Under the pieces are notes generated by a model. That model saw only the letters and a program-made list of their open reading frames with translations. It searched no databases and had not been told where the DNA came from. A program made the translations under genes and the position numbers. This document shows positions 27,201-35,171 of a stretch of 57,559 nt of DNA, piece after piece; position 1 is the stretch's first letter; every line of letters starts with the position of its first letter. The DNA comes from JAZKBN01 sp040388605 (lineage in GTDB: Bacteria > Bacteroidota > Bacteroidia > Cytophagales > Flexibacteraceae): the NCBI GenBank assembly GCA_040388605.1, contig JAZKBN010000026.1, positions 1-57,559 of the forward strand, read 5' to 3'.

Positions 27201-27457
27201 GGGAGAAAAATTTCAGCGACACCGTTTACCAAGGGGCAGCAGGTGATATGATTTACCTCTGCACCGATGGCTATGCCGACCAGTTTGGCGGCCCGGAAAA
27301 CAGGCGTTTTATGACCAGGAGGCTGAAAAGCCTAATCTCTGAGTCTGCTGCCCTGCCCTTACCTGAACAATTAATAAGCATTGAACAGGCGCATAACCTG
27401 TGGAAAGAAAACCGGATTCAAACAGATGATATACTTCTGCTTGGAATCAGGCTATAG
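24218..27457 (+). CDS. Two-component-type beta-propeller receptor with C-terminal PP2C (SpoIIE) phosphatase
   Basis: A 1079-aa transmembrane receptor. It has a signal peptide at about residues 20-40. About fourteen ligand-sensor propeller repeats of the kind seen in Bacteroidota hybrid two-component systems follow to about residue 650 (repeated GxIWxGT / NLWLGTFGGGLS). Next come a Y_Y_Y domain (LRYRYILDGFETEWNEVG), one membrane helix near 770 (WPFYIALVALSASGMYGF), and a coiled coil at about 790-840. A SpoIIE/PP2C phosphatase covers about 850-1079 with its metal-binding Asp in VSGDFYWF, VVADSTGHGVPGAF, LRDGMDMAV, CTDGYADQFGG and TDDILLLG. SiaB-like and SiaC-like genes follow, so it fills the position of the SiaA phosphatase but with an extracellular propeller sensor. 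The start overlaps the upstream gene by 20 bp; an ATG at 24296 is less likely because it would truncate the signal peptide. Confidence 0.9.
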   Translation: MLNTNSDITSCYSRKAGRQAWLYFTAMLLLCLPVSNLYAQKLNFRNFNGDNGLNQAYIYDISQLPDGRLILCTGEGLAIYNGRNFKMLRMAQGLAEDFTTAGCVDKKGKLWVGHYQNGISCGENLKMHPVHSSFLEEGVRVNDIACDSSGDIWIATSQNMLRIPAGTEFPEKVESVEYEVFSITISGKNTLIAGTADGFLLINANGKKPVAGPTLFKEAGPVTSVFADNKGNIWAGTFEGNLYRTIVSGNKLNILNTYPSPNKSFGLNGLVSGSAVKAITIDKSGAIWAATYGADALRRLSPQPNGSYRDENFTEKNELPDNYLLSAYVDLEGNLWLGTFGGGLSQLVPERFLHYDRSSGFPSEDVSAVCTGAGGTIWVGLEKGLINFDPFSGRKVLHNKKTGFCDDKVTALAKAGRDIWAGTANSGIFRLSPNGFWESMNEKFELRSKETNCITQSADGIIYAGTIGGLFAYSPKADSFKVYSTAEGLVHNNIRYVFPDSKGRIWFAAHGAGLCCLENQTFTIHKDIPGLKSFKINTITEDLEGLIWFATEGDGIFSFDGKNTFRNYTREEGLVSNYCYSISSDKEGTIRVGHRGGVSCLPANEKLFRSYGREQGFAWFEANPGACCFDESGRPWWGTAKGLVCYDSPKLITNTTLPLISLDRILVNGKEIPSDKGFYLDYEKYAIRFDFTGICLTDPSRLRYRYILDGFETEWNEVGASARSANYPRLEDGKYTFKVLALNNDGIPGVQVASVNFRIGMPIWKRWPFYIALVALSASGMYGFTWTRTRAISRRAERLEAVVTVRTAELRDERDKLEKSKTHIEEINRDITESINYARRIQDAVLPSRQLSARFPDNVFILHRPREIVSGDFYWFTELSDGYIVVVADSTGHGVPGAFMSLIGTTLLNQIVLESGEESPAGIISRMNREVVGALHQDTGRDSLRDGMDMAVCRIYNDKRVVFSGAGRPMYIVSKGKTEELSGSYWSVGGNFYEREKNFSDTVYQGAAGDMIYLCTDGYADQFGGPENRRFMTRRLKSLISESAALPLPEQLISIEQAHNLWKENRIQTDDILLLGIRL

Positions 27458-27541
27458 TGAAAAAACAGTACTAATAAAATACCGGCTAAATAATACTATC
27501 TGTACACTTATCTCAAATAACAATGATACACAACAGCAATA

Positions 27542-28063
27542 ATGGAAACAGCCAAGTTCGACGATTCAGGCGCTTCTCAGGTATTCTCTTACAAAGGTGA
27601 GATAACCCCTGACTTCACGCGTGACCTGTTAAAAAACCTGGAAAGCTTGTTGCACATGCGCTCAGCAACGCCAAGATTCAGGCGAAATGTATTTACTGTG
27701 GTTAACGAAAGCCTGCATAATATTGAGAAATATGGCCTGCAGGACTGCGAACCTACTGACCTGCCCTCACTTATGATAGTGAATTCAGGGAAGGGTTATA
27801 TATTTACAATTGAAAATTCTCTTTCCCCTGAAAATCTCAGCGATTTCAGGGACAAACTTGCTTATTTGAACTCGGCAGAAATTACTGAATTGAGAAGCGC
27901 ATATTTAAAGCAACTCTTCAGAGATTCCGGTCCAGATGGGCACAGCGCAGGACTAGGCCTGCTTGCCATTGCTATTCGCTCTAACAAGCAGGTTGAATAC
28001 AGCTTTACAGAATCAGGCAGCCATAATATGCGTGTGAAACTGGTAATAACTACAGACAGGTAA
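27542..28063 (+). CDS. SiaB-like serine/threonine (anti-sigma-type) kinase
   Basis: A 173-aa protein with a GHKL/HATPase fold of the SiaB family. The N box is VNESLHNIEKYG near residue 57. The ATP-lid glycine motif is DGHSAGLGLLAIAIRS near 133. In Pseudomonas aeruginosa SiaB phosphorylates SiaC and SiaA removes the phosphate. The gene starts 84 bp after the phosphatase gene, and its stop shares one base with the ATG of the SiaC-like gene (TAATG). Gene order phosphatase-kinase-substrate matches siaA-siaB-siaC. Assignment is by motif plus context. Confidence 0.87.
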   Translation: METAKFDDSGASQVFSYKGEITPDFTRDLLKNLESLLHMRSATPRFRRNVFTVVNESLHNIEKYGLQDCEPTDLPSLMIVNSGKGYIFTIENSLSPENLSDFRDKLAYLNSAEITELRSAYLKQLFRDSGPDGHSAGLGLLAIAIRSNKQVEYSFTESGSHNMRVKLVITTDR

Positions 28064-28440
28064 TGATGCATAACTTAAAGATTGAAGCTTCCGATGAGCT
28101 TCCCGGCATCATACTGAACCGTGAAGACGGTGAATTTATGCTTTGGGGCAGAAGCATTCCAAGAAATGCAGCTGCCTTTTATCGCTCGGTGCTTGATTGG
28201 GTTGAAGAGTACTCTACAAACCCGAACCCTGAAACCGTATTCCAATTCCGACTCGATTACTTTAATACTTTGTCGCATAAGTACGTGGCAGATATATTTA
28301 AAGTGCTTGAACGCATGCAGCGCGGCGGCGCAAACATTCGTGTTATCTGGTATTACCAAAGCGATGACGAGGACATGAAACATATAGGCGAGGAATTTGA
28401 AAATTTCCTTAACCTCCGTTTCGTGTTCAGTGAATATTGA
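28063..28440 (+). CDS. SiaC-family regulatory phosphoprotein (DUF1987)
   Basis: A 125-aa protein with the SiaC family core: EFMLWGRSIPRNAAAFYRSVLDWVEEY, then the phospho-acceptor block LDYFNTLSHKY, then VIWYYQSDDEDMKHIGEEF. T69 in YFNT lines up with the phosphorylated Thr68 of P. aeruginosa SiaC. In that organism unphosphorylated SiaC activates the diguanylate cyclase SiaD. No GGDEF gene follows here; a hybrid histidine kinase does. The partner of this SiaC-like protein is therefore likely different. The gene overlaps the kinase gene by one base. Confidence 0.9.
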   Translation: MMHNLKIEASDELPGIILNREDGEFMLWGRSIPRNAAAFYRSVLDWVEEYSTNPNPETVFQFRLDYFNTLSHKYVADIFKVLERMQRGGANIRVIWYYQSDDEDMKHIGEEFENFLNLRFVFSEY

Positions 28441-28518
28441 CTGAAAAGCCAGGAACGTTTCAAAGATCACCCACCCAGATACAAGCCACAATCGGCGGTT
28501 TCATTCTTTAGAGCAAAT

Positions 28519-30099
28519 ATGTATAAAGTTCTGTCAGACGGTACCGATGAACTGACCTCAACGCATGATATGAACGGGGTTATACTCTCAGTATCTCCGC
28601 GTTGTGCCGCTATGCTTGGCTACACCCCGCGCGAAATGACGGGGCGAAGCTGGCGCGAATTCCTTACCCGGGATATGGATTTCAGCTTTACTGAATACCT
28701 GAACACCATGGCCGAGGATGAAACAGCCACCGGTATTTTTAAAGTTCAGCACGTTGACGGCAACAGTATGGTATGGTTCTATAAGAACATGCGCATAGAT
28801 GAGCCTGGCGAAGCATCTTTTGTAAGCTGCACCAGCGTTGATGTTGCAGAAAGGGCTGTTATTGAAAAGCAGCTGCAATCTGCCAACAAAATATCTGACA
28901 TGAATATGCGGCGCCTGCATAAGGCGCTTGCCGAGCTTGAAAAAGCCAAAAAGCTGGCAGAGGAATCGGCCAGGATTAAAGACGAGTTTTTGGCCAATAT
29001 GAGCCATGAAATTCGTACCCCTATGAATGCCATACTTGGTTTTACAGGCCTTTTGCAGGAACAGCAAATGAGCCCTGAACAGGAGGAGTTTGTAGAAATT
29101 ATTAAAACCAGCGGCCAAAATCTGCTGGTTATTATTAACGATATACTCGATTTCAGCAAAATTGAATCGGGTAAAATGACCCTTGAAAGTACCGATTTCA
29201 GCCTGAGAACCGTGCAGGAACTGGTGCTAAGCAGCATGCGTCCGCGCCTGCTTGAGAAAAACCTTGAACTGGTTATTGAAACCGACCCGAATATACCGGA
29301 TGATCTGCTCGGCGACCCGGTTCGTTTCAACCAAATATTAATGAACCTGCTAAGCAATGCCATTAAGTTCACAGAACATGGTCAAATTGCCCTCAGGAGC
29401 CGCGTTATCTTAAACGATGTATCGGCCTGCACCATACAGTTCGAGGTGAGCGATACGGGTATCGGCATCCAGGAAGGCAAGCTTGATTATATTTTCGAAA
29501 GCTTTACACAGGCAAGCAGCAGCACCACGCGCAAATTCGGCGGCACCGGCCTTGGCCTGGCCATAGTAAAACGCCTGGTAGAACTACATGGCGGACATAT
29601 TACGGTAAGCAGCAAACCGTCCATTGGCTCTTCGTTTGTATTTACCCTTCCTTATAAGAAGCCTGCTTCACGCGTTAAAACCGGCCCGGGTTTAAGCAAC
29701 GGCAAAAAATCAGGCGGTATTGAAGGCCTGCGCGTACTTTTAGCCGAAGACAACCTGATGAATCAAAAGCTTGTCATGCGTCTTCTGAAATCGCACAGCT
29801 GCGAATGCCAGGTGGTTGAAAACGGTCATAAGGCCATAGAAAAGCTGCTTACCAACCCATTCGATATTGTGTTGATGGATATACAAATGCCGGAAATGGA
29901 CGGCTATGAAGCCACACGCATTATTCGGCAGGATATAAAGTCGGCAATACCGATTATTGCTTTTTCTGCACATGCCATTGTAAGCGAACGCGAGAAATGC
30001 CTTAGCCTTGGCATGAACGATTATGTAAGCAAGCCCTTTAATCCTGAAGAGCTGGTTTCTAAAATGCAGGCACTTACAGCAGAACGTGCCATTGCCTGA
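28519..30099 (+). CDS. Soluble PAS-containing hybrid histidine kinase with receiver domain
   Basis: A 526-aa cytosolic hybrid kinase. A PAS domain covers about 8-115 (VILSVSPRCAAMLGYTPREMTG). A coiled coil covers about 118-155. HisKA has H163 in LANMSHEIRTPMNAIL. HATPase has NQILMNLLSNAIKF, DTGIGI and FGGTGLGLAIVKRL. The C-terminal receiver has D454 in IVLMDIQMPEMDG and K in YVSKPF. There is no membrane segment. It starts 78 bp after the SiaC-like gene and ends 37 bp before a strong terminator (30137), so it closes the operon. It takes the place of the SiaD cyclase in the known Sia operon, making it the best candidate for the SiaC-like protein's target. Confidence 0.9.
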   Translation: MYKVLSDGTDELTSTHDMNGVILSVSPRCAAMLGYTPREMTGRSWREFLTRDMDFSFTEYLNTMAEDETATGIFKVQHVDGNSMVWFYKNMRIDEPGEASFVSCTSVDVAERAVIEKQLQSANKISDMNMRRLHKALAELEKAKKLAEESARIKDEFLANMSHEIRTPMNAILGFTGLLQEQQMSPEQEEFVEIIKTSGQNLLVIINDILDFSKIESGKMTLESTDFSLRTVQELVLSSMRPRLLEKNLELVIETDPNIPDDLLGDPVRFNQILMNLLSNAIKFTEHGQIALRSRVILNDVSACTIQFEVSDTGIGIQEGKLDYIFESFTQASSSTTRKFGGTGLGLAIVKRLVELHGGHITVSSKPSIGSSFVFTLPYKKPASRVKTGPGLSNGKKSGGIEGLRVLLAEDNLMNQKLVMRLLKSHSCECQVVENGHKAIEKLLTNPFDIVLMDIQMPEMDGYEATRIIRQDIKSAIPIIAFSAHAIVSEREKCLSLGMNDYVSKPFNPEELVSKMQALTAERAIA

Positions 30100-30136
30100 T
30101 ATAAGAAAACCGCAAAATAATATTGGTTTATTTAAG

Positions 30137-30170
30137 AGCTGCCCCAAATAAAGGGCAGCTTTTTTCTTTT
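30137..30170 (+). terminator. Terminator of the Sia-like / hybrid kinase operon
   Basis: A perfect 8-bp stem AGCTGCCC (30137-30144) / GGGCAGCT (30153-30160) is followed by TTTTTCTTTTT. It separates the signalling operon from the PorP/SprF gene and rules out a start for the latter before this point. Confidence 0.85.
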
Positions 30171-30216
30171 TATACTATTGATTCCGGTCTTTTTCATGGT
30201 AATTGCTCCATATTAT

Positions 30217-30224
30217 TACTTTTG
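30217..30224 (+). promoter_or_regulatory. -7 promoter element (TACTTTTG) for the PorP/SprF gene
   Basis: A full TAnnTTTG match between the terminator and the proposed GTG start at 30276. The predicted leader is about 45 nt. It shows that the PorP-type gene has its own promoter. Confidence 0.6.
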
Positions 30225-30275
30225 TCTTTCTATATCTGCGGGTTAAATAAAAAAGGTCTCATTTTAACGCTTAAC

Positions 30276-31259
30276 GTGCTTAAACCAGGTAAAGCTTTTT
30301 GCCTTCTGCTCTTTTACGGAGTATTGGGTCCGCTTTGCTTATTGGGCCAAACTGTGAGCACCGAAACCGCTGAAGCTGTAGGCATGCCTGTACAGTTCAG
30401 CCAGTACATGTACGCGATGCCAATGCTTAACCCCTCTTATTTAGGCACAAACGGGAAGGTATCTTTGAATGTCGGTAACCTGAGGAACAGCGGCGGCTGG
30501 AGCGATGTCACCACCTATTATGGCTTCGGGAGTTTCAGGCTGGGTGGCTCTTCTAAAATAAAAAGACGAATAAATTTTAAAAGTGATTCAGACAGCTCTG
30601 AAACAGACATTAAAGAGGAACCTGAGACTGTGGAACATAACATGGGCGCAAGGTTCTACGGCGATTATGAAGGTCAATACCTGGGCAGAACCGGCATTTA
30701 TGGCATGTATTCGGTACAGATACCAGTAGGCGATAACTTAAAAATAGCCGGCGGAGCCGGTTTCGGTGCGCGAAATTACAGCGTTAAGGCTTCATCTACA
30801 GGTGGCGACGGATCTGCTTGGGCACCGGACGGTGACGTAGGATTCAGACTTAGCGGCGAAAAATTCAATGCAGGCTTTTCAATAAACCAGGTATTTAATT
30901 CCACTTTGCAGCCCTACCAGGAAATTACCCGCCTGAAAAGGCATTATGGCTTTAATTTCTCCTACGATTTTACCTTAAGCCCGGAAGTGGAATTCAGGCC
31001 TGCCCTGATGCTGCGGGCATTTAACACCGTACAGGGCAACGCCGATTTAAGCGGGCTCTTCACTTTTATGGAAACACTGACTGCCGGTGTTAACTACAGG
31101 CAGGGACGCAGCTTATCTTTTCTTGCGGGGTTGGAGCAATTCAGCATTAACGAAGGCGGAACGCTGCAAATAATGCTGTCGTACAGCCTGCCCATGGCCA
31201 ATACATCGTTGTACAATACAGGGCAGTATGAAATTACCATGTGTTATAAGCTACGATAA
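30276..31259 (+). CDS. PorP/SprF-family T9SS outer-membrane protein
   Basis: A 327-aa outer-membrane barrel protein of the PorP/SprF family. The signal sequence is LKPGKAFCLLLFYGVLGPLCLLGQ. The family hallmark QFSQYMYAMPMLNPSYLGTNG follows. The rest is beta-barrel-like, with IAGGAGFGARNYSV and PALMLRAFNTVQGN, and a C-terminal aromatic-rich strand. In T9SS, PorP/SprF proteins bind PorE or other OmpA-type partners and surface adhesins. I chose GTG at 30276 because the next in-frame ATG falls inside the conserved domain and the terminator and -7 element lie upstream. It is one of many paralogues that a Bacteroidota genome can hold, so a core T9SS role is not certain. Confidence 0.8.
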   Translation: MLKPGKAFCLLLFYGVLGPLCLLGQTVSTETAEAVGMPVQFSQYMYAMPMLNPSYLGTNGKVSLNVGNLRNSGGWSDVTTYYGFGSFRLGGSSKIKRRINFKSDSDSSETDIKEEPETVEHNMGARFYGDYEGQYLGRTGIYGMYSVQIPVGDNLKIAGGAGFGARNYSVKASSTGGDGSAWAPDGDVGFRLSGEKFNAGFSINQVFNSTLQPYQEITRLKRHYGFNFSYDFTLSPEVEFRPALMLRAFNTVQGNADLSGLFTFMETLTAGVNYRQGRSLSFLAGLEQFSINEGGTLQIMLSYSLPMANTSLYNTGQYEITMCYKLR

Positions 31260-31279
31260 TCGAAATCTAAAAGCATTCT

Positions 31280-32122
31280 TTAATTATTATTATCCTTTTC
31301 AAAAACTGAACTCATGCCGGCCAAAACGCCGGACTCGTACACACTATAGTTAAGTTCCCTTTCCTCAATTTTTAAGAAGGGAAATATTCCGGAAGCATTG
31401 GCAGCAAAAACCGCATCTGCCTCCTGTAAATCAACCTTTGATTTGAAAACTTCAAGCCATTGAACATGCTGTTCAAAAAAATATTGGCGCAGGTTTTTTC
31501 GCAGAATTCCTTCTTTACATCCGGTTCGCAAATCCGGAGTGTATATAACGCCGTGTTTCATCCAGAAAATATTTGAAGAAGTGCATTCGGCAATTGCACC
31601 GTTTGCATCAGTAAGTATAAGTTCATCGGCTCCCAGCTCATCACGTTCTTTAGCAGCCATTACATAAGTGAGAGAGCTCAATGTTTTATAGGCCGACCAT
31701 TTGCTAAACTGCACATGGGCGCCTGTGCAAAACTGTACATTAAACCTTCGTTTATCAGCAGCAGGAACAAAGGGAGCTGTTGTAATAATAAAATCAAAAT
31801 GGTTGTTTACAGGTCCATAAAGCCCACCAGGTTTCCTGAATGCTATTATTTTTACCCTGCAGGAATTTGATTGGCCATTAGCCAGGCAGGTTTCAAGAGC
31901 TGCCTTTTCAATATTAGCTACATTAAAGCTTTCAGACATAACCAGCTTTAAAGCAGCAGCGCCTGAACTCAGGCGTTCAAAATGATCTTCAAAAAAACGG
32001 ATTCGGCCGGCTATGCAAATCATGCTGTCGAAAACACCGTCGCCGTATTGCAGGGCACGATTATCGGCCCCGACACTGAAGTCTTCAAAAGGAATTAAAT
32101 TAAAATTATGGCAGATAAGCAT
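31280..32122 (-). CDS. Class IV aminotransferase (aminodeoxychorismate lyase / branched-chain aminotransferase-like)
   Basis: A 280-aa PLP enzyme of fold type IV. The N-terminal block ALQYGDGVFDSM is typical. The PLP-lysine region is SAYKTLSSLTYVMAAKERDELGADELILTDANGAIAECTSSNIFW, and LRTGCKEGILRKNL follows. The size and the low conservation of branched-chain motifs favour 4-amino-4-deoxychorismate lyase (PabC), which makes p-aminobenzoate for folate, but D-amino acid or branched-chain aminotransferase cannot be excluded. The frame stays open 65 codons further upstream to a GTG at 32317; that extension does not resemble the family. I chose the ATG at 32122. It is divergent from sdaAB. Confidence 0.75.
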   Translation of the reverse strand: MLICHNFNLIPFEDFSVGADNRALQYGDGVFDSMICIAGRIRFFEDHFERLSSGAAALKLVMSESFNVANIEKAALETCLANGQSNSCRVKIIAFRKPGGLYGPVNNHFDFIITTAPFVPAADKRRFNVQFCTGAHVQFSKWSAYKTLSSLTYVMAAKERDELGADELILTDANGAIAECTSSNIFWMKHGVIYTPDLRTGCKEGILRKNLRQYFFEQHVQWLEVFKSKVDLQEADAVFAANASGIFPFLKIEERELNYSVYESGVLAGMSSVFEKDNNN

Positions 32123-32331
32123 AGCTTTGAATTCCTGTAATTTTTCAAGGTTTAAGCAGTACCGGTTTAAATTAAACCGGTCAAGGGTAAGAAATTTTGT
32201 AAATATAGCTTTTGCAGGCAAACGCGGATACGGAATAAATTCCGCCGGTAAGGTAAAGTTAACCGCCTGTAAAAAAAGCCCCGGCATGCCCGCATAATTG
32301 CAGAAATTTACCTTCACAAAAATACACCCTC

Positions 32332-33006
32332 ATGGCAGAGCGAAGCAGCATTTTCGATATGATAGGCCCGGTAATGATTGGTCCAAGCAGTTCACACACT
32401 GCGGGAGTGGTACGCATTGCGCTTGCCGCACGAAGAATTTTAGGCATGCAGCCTGAAACGGCTGTAATAACCTTCTATAATTCGTTTGCCACCACATACG
32501 AAGGCCATGGCTCTGACAGGGCTGCTCTTGCCGGCCTGCTTGGCTACAGCACCGATGATGCACGCATTCGTGATGCAGCTAGCCATGCCGAAGAAGCCGG
32601 GCTAAAGTGGCAGTTCAAACCGGTAGGCAATGCAGGCACGCTGCACCCGAACAGCATCAGGCTGAAGCTTACGGCGGGCGAGCACAGCGCCGAAGTTTTG
32701 GGCGAAAGCCTGGGCGGCGGTGTAATTAATATAAAAGAAGTGAACGGCTTTACTGCCAATATAAGCGGCAATACCAGCACGCTTATGATTCTTGCCGATG
32801 ACGTGAAAGGCAGCATTGCCTTTATAGCCGATATTCTGTCGCACGATGACTGCAATATTGCCACCATGACCTGTTCGCGCAAGGGTAAAAACGATATAGC
32901 CTGCCTTTTTATTGAAACCGATTCTGAGCCACGCAAGCTGTCGGTTCAGTATATGGAGTCGCTAAGGTGGGTAAGGGAAATACATTATATGGACAGGCTG
33001 GGTTAA
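32332..33006 (+). CDS. sdaAB: Iron-sulfur-dependent L-serine ammonia-lyase, beta subunit
   Basis: A 224-aa subunit of the two-part L-serine dehydratase that converts L-serine to pyruvate and ammonia. The N-terminal block SIFDMIGPVMIGPSSSHTAG is diagnostic. The C-terminal ACT domain spans about 148-224 (STLMILADDVKGSIAFIADILSHDDCNIATM) and usually binds serine. The catalytic alpha subunit, which holds most of the 4Fe-4S site, is not in the window. So the two subunits are encoded apart here. Confidence 0.93.
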   Translation: MAERSSIFDMIGPVMIGPSSSHTAGVVRIALAARRILGMQPETAVITFYNSFATTYEGHGSDRAALAGLLGYSTDDARIRDAASHAEEAGLKWQFKPVGNAGTLHPNSIRLKLTAGEHSAEVLGESLGGGVINIKEVNGFTANISGNTSTLMILADDVKGSIAFIADILSHDDCNIATMTCSRKGKNDIACLFIETDSEPRKLSVQYMESLRWVREIHYMDRLG

Positions 33007-33052
33007 TTAAAAACAGTCGTCGGGAAATATTAACGCAATTCAAACATTAAAA

Positions 33053-34558
33053 ATGAAAGCAGATAAGTTCATTAAATCCATATTTTTTACTGCAATGGCT
33101 GTGGCAATATTGCCTGCAAGCCTACAGGCGCAGGTGGTACCCAATGTAAGCCATGAGCAGGTATTGCCGGTGAGCGCAAAAAAATGGAGCCTGCAGGATT
33201 GCATAGATTATGCAATGAAAAACAATATACAGCTCAAACAACAGGCCCTGAATGCCGAAAGCAGCAAAATTGCCCTGAACCAAAGCTATTACAATGCCCT
33301 GCCTTCTGTAAACGCAGCCGGCAATCAAAGCTATAATGCCGGCGGCAGATCAGTTAACCCTTATGATAATACTGTTGTTGAGAATACCACCTTCAGAACC
33401 AACAGTATGAACATTAATGCCGGAATGAACATTTATAACGGCATGCAGAATACCAATGCCATCAGGCGAAACAAGGTAAATCTTGAAGCAAGCCTGCTTG
33501 ATATACAGGACCGAACAAACACCACCATACTGAATCTTGTGCAGGCTTATGTAAACATACTCAGCAGCCGCGAACAGTTGAACGCGGCAAAACTGCAGCT
33601 GGCCACTACCACCCTGCAGGTTGATCGCTCTAAAGTGCTGGTAACTGCCGGGGCCCTTGCCGAAGCCAACCTCCTAAACCTTGTTGCACAGGCTGCCACC
33701 GAAGAAGTAAATATAATTACTTACGAAAACAACGTGGAGCTGGCCCGCCTTAGCCTTTTGCAGATTATGCAGAAGCCGGCCGATGAGCCCTTCGACATAT
33801 CGGTGCCGGGTGTAGAGCCGCCAAGCAATTATGCGCTTGAAAACACTGCCCGCGAAATTTACAGCTTTGCCGAAGTACATCAGCCGGTAATTAAAGCGGC
33901 AAATGCACGTATTCAAAGCGCCATGTTATCTAAAAGAATAGCTACCGGGGCTTTGGCGCCTACATTATCGGTATCTGCGGGCTATTATACCAGCTACTCT
34001 CAATTGGCTAAAAGTGTTACTTATGATAAAAGCCAGGGACTTGTTAAACAATTCCAACCATTTCTTTACGATAACGGCAGCGGTGTTGAATCACCAATCT
34101 ATACTTACGGGTATCCCGGTACCACTACCAATATCAGCTTCGGAGACCAGTTCGACAATAACCTGCGCAGCAACCTGACCTTTAACCTGAGCATACCCAT
34201 TTTCAACGGCCTGAGCGCACGTTCTCAAATCTATAACGCACGCATAACAGAACGCAATGCAGAGCTGAACCGCGATGCCGCCAAAAACACCCTTAGGCAA
34301 ACTATTGAGCAGGCCTACCTTGCCGCCAAGCTGAGCAGCAAGCAGTATAATGCCAATGTAAAGCAGGTAGGATCGTTGCGGGAGTCTTTCAGGGCCAACG
34401 AGCAACGCTTTAATGTGGGCTCAATGAACTCAGTTGATTATAACCAGGCAAAAAACAACCTGAACAAAGCTGAAACAGACCTGATAAGGGCCAAATATGA
34501 TTTCGTGGTAAAAGCCAAAGTACTTGATTTTTACCAGGGCAAAGATCTTTCGTTCTAA
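33053..34558 (+). CDS. TolC-family outer-membrane efflux protein
   Basis: A 501-aa protein with a signal peptide (about 1-26) and two outer-membrane efflux protein repeats. Each begins with a long coiled coil, and the first opens with the typical WSLQDCIDYAMKNNIQLKQQALNAESSKIAL. The second includes LNLSIPIFNGLSARSQIYNARITERNAEL and FRANEQRFNVGSMNSVDYNQAKNNLNKAE. It forms a trimeric outer-membrane duct. The matching periplasmic adaptor lies 2 kb downstream (36597-37985), with MarC and RNase H genes between. In many relatives the TolC, adaptor and ABC permease genes are contiguous. Confidence 0.93.
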   Translation: MKADKFIKSIFFTAMAVAILPASLQAQVVPNVSHEQVLPVSAKKWSLQDCIDYAMKNNIQLKQQALNAESSKIALNQSYYNALPSVNAAGNQSYNAGGRSVNPYDNTVVENTTFRTNSMNINAGMNIYNGMQNTNAIRRNKVNLEASLLDIQDRTNTTILNLVQAYVNILSSREQLNAAKLQLATTTLQVDRSKVLVTAGALAEANLLNLVAQAATEEVNIITYENNVELARLSLLQIMQKPADEPFDISVPGVEPPSNYALENTAREIYSFAEVHQPVIKAANARIQSAMLSKRIATGALAPTLSVSAGYYTSYSQLAKSVTYDKSQGLVKQFQPFLYDNGSGVESPIYTYGYPGTTTNISFGDQFDNNLRSNLTFNLSIPIFNGLSARSQIYNARITERNAELNRDAAKNTLRQTIEQAYLAAKLSSKQYNANVKQVGSLRESFRANEQRFNVGSMNSVDYNQAKNNLNKAETDLIRAKYDFVVKAKVLDFYQGKDLSF

Positions 34559-34583
34559 GCAGCCAATGTAAAGTCAAGATTAA

Positions 34584-34615
34584 TGAAAGCCGCCGGTCAA
34601 AACCTGCGGCTTTCA
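34584..34615. terminator. Hairpin between convergent TolC and thioesterase genes
   Basis: A perfect 10-bp stem TGAAAGCCGC (34584-34593) / GCGGCTTTCA (34606-34615) lies between convergent genes and reaches into the thioesterase stop codon. There is no good T run on either side, so it may be a weak terminator. Confidence 0.5.
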
Positions 34616-34972
34616 GCGTTTAAAAATGGTCGCAATTTTTTCAATTGAAAGCAGGCGCTGCCCGGTTTTGCCTTCAGCAATAAGCCTTTCCCCTGCCAAT
34701 GCCCTGAAAGCCACAATTAGCTCGCCGTTTTCAACTGATTCATATTCAGCGACAATTGTAACTCTGTCGCCTTCAAACGCCGGGCCTTTGTGCCTTATTT
34801 CAAGAAAGGTACCTATGCCTTCCTCTGCCTCGCTTTTAATATCAAGAATAAATAAGCGGCCTGCCCATTCGGCCTCGCGGGCCAGGGCAAAGGTGCTGCA
34901 CACAGGGTGTACAGGGCCTGCCGTAAAGGTAGCCAGGTCTGAATGAGTAACAATAAATGCGTGTTGCTTCAT
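34613..34972 (-). CDS. Hotdog-fold thioesterase (FlK-like)
   Basis: A 119-aa hotdog-fold protein resembling the FlK (fluoroacetyl-CoA thioesterase) family. The expected Thr/Glu/His triad can be placed at VCSTFALAREAEWAG (Thr and Glu) and EIRHKGPAFEGDRV (His and Gly). FlK-like proteins hydrolyse small acyl-CoA thioesters, but the natural substrate of most members is unknown. ATG at 34972 puts the usual short lead before the domain; an ATG at 35008 would add 12 residues. It is convergent with the TolC gene. Confidence 0.75.
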   Translation of the reverse strand: MKQHAFIVTHSDLATFTAGPVHPVCSTFALAREAEWAGRLFILDIKSEAEEGIGTFLEIRHKGPAFEGDRVTIVAEYESVENGELIVAFRALAGERLIAEGKTGQRLLSIEKIATIFKR

Positions 34973-35171
34973 TTGAAAGTGTTCGAAAGTTTCAGAGTTT
35001 AAAGGCATGGCATTGGGGCTTGCTGTAAAATTCGTGCATTATTTCATAGCCTGCAATCCGGATTAGGGTAGTAAATTGCAGGCCGATTTTAATTGGGTGC
35101 CAACCTTTGGCAAACCTGCCGGTTATATGAATTAAACCGGTTCGGGAAATTCCTACCCTTTTTGCCCTCCT

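Noticed and set aside
30123..30275. Extension of the PorP/SprF frame to a TTG at 30123
   Set aside because: It runs through a strong terminator (30137-30170) and the -7 element at 30217; the signal peptide starts near 30276.
32123..32317. N-terminal extension of the class IV aminotransferase to a GTG
   Set aside because: The 65 extra residues do not resemble the family, and a possible minus-strand -7 element (TATTTTTG, 32324-32317) overlaps that GTG.
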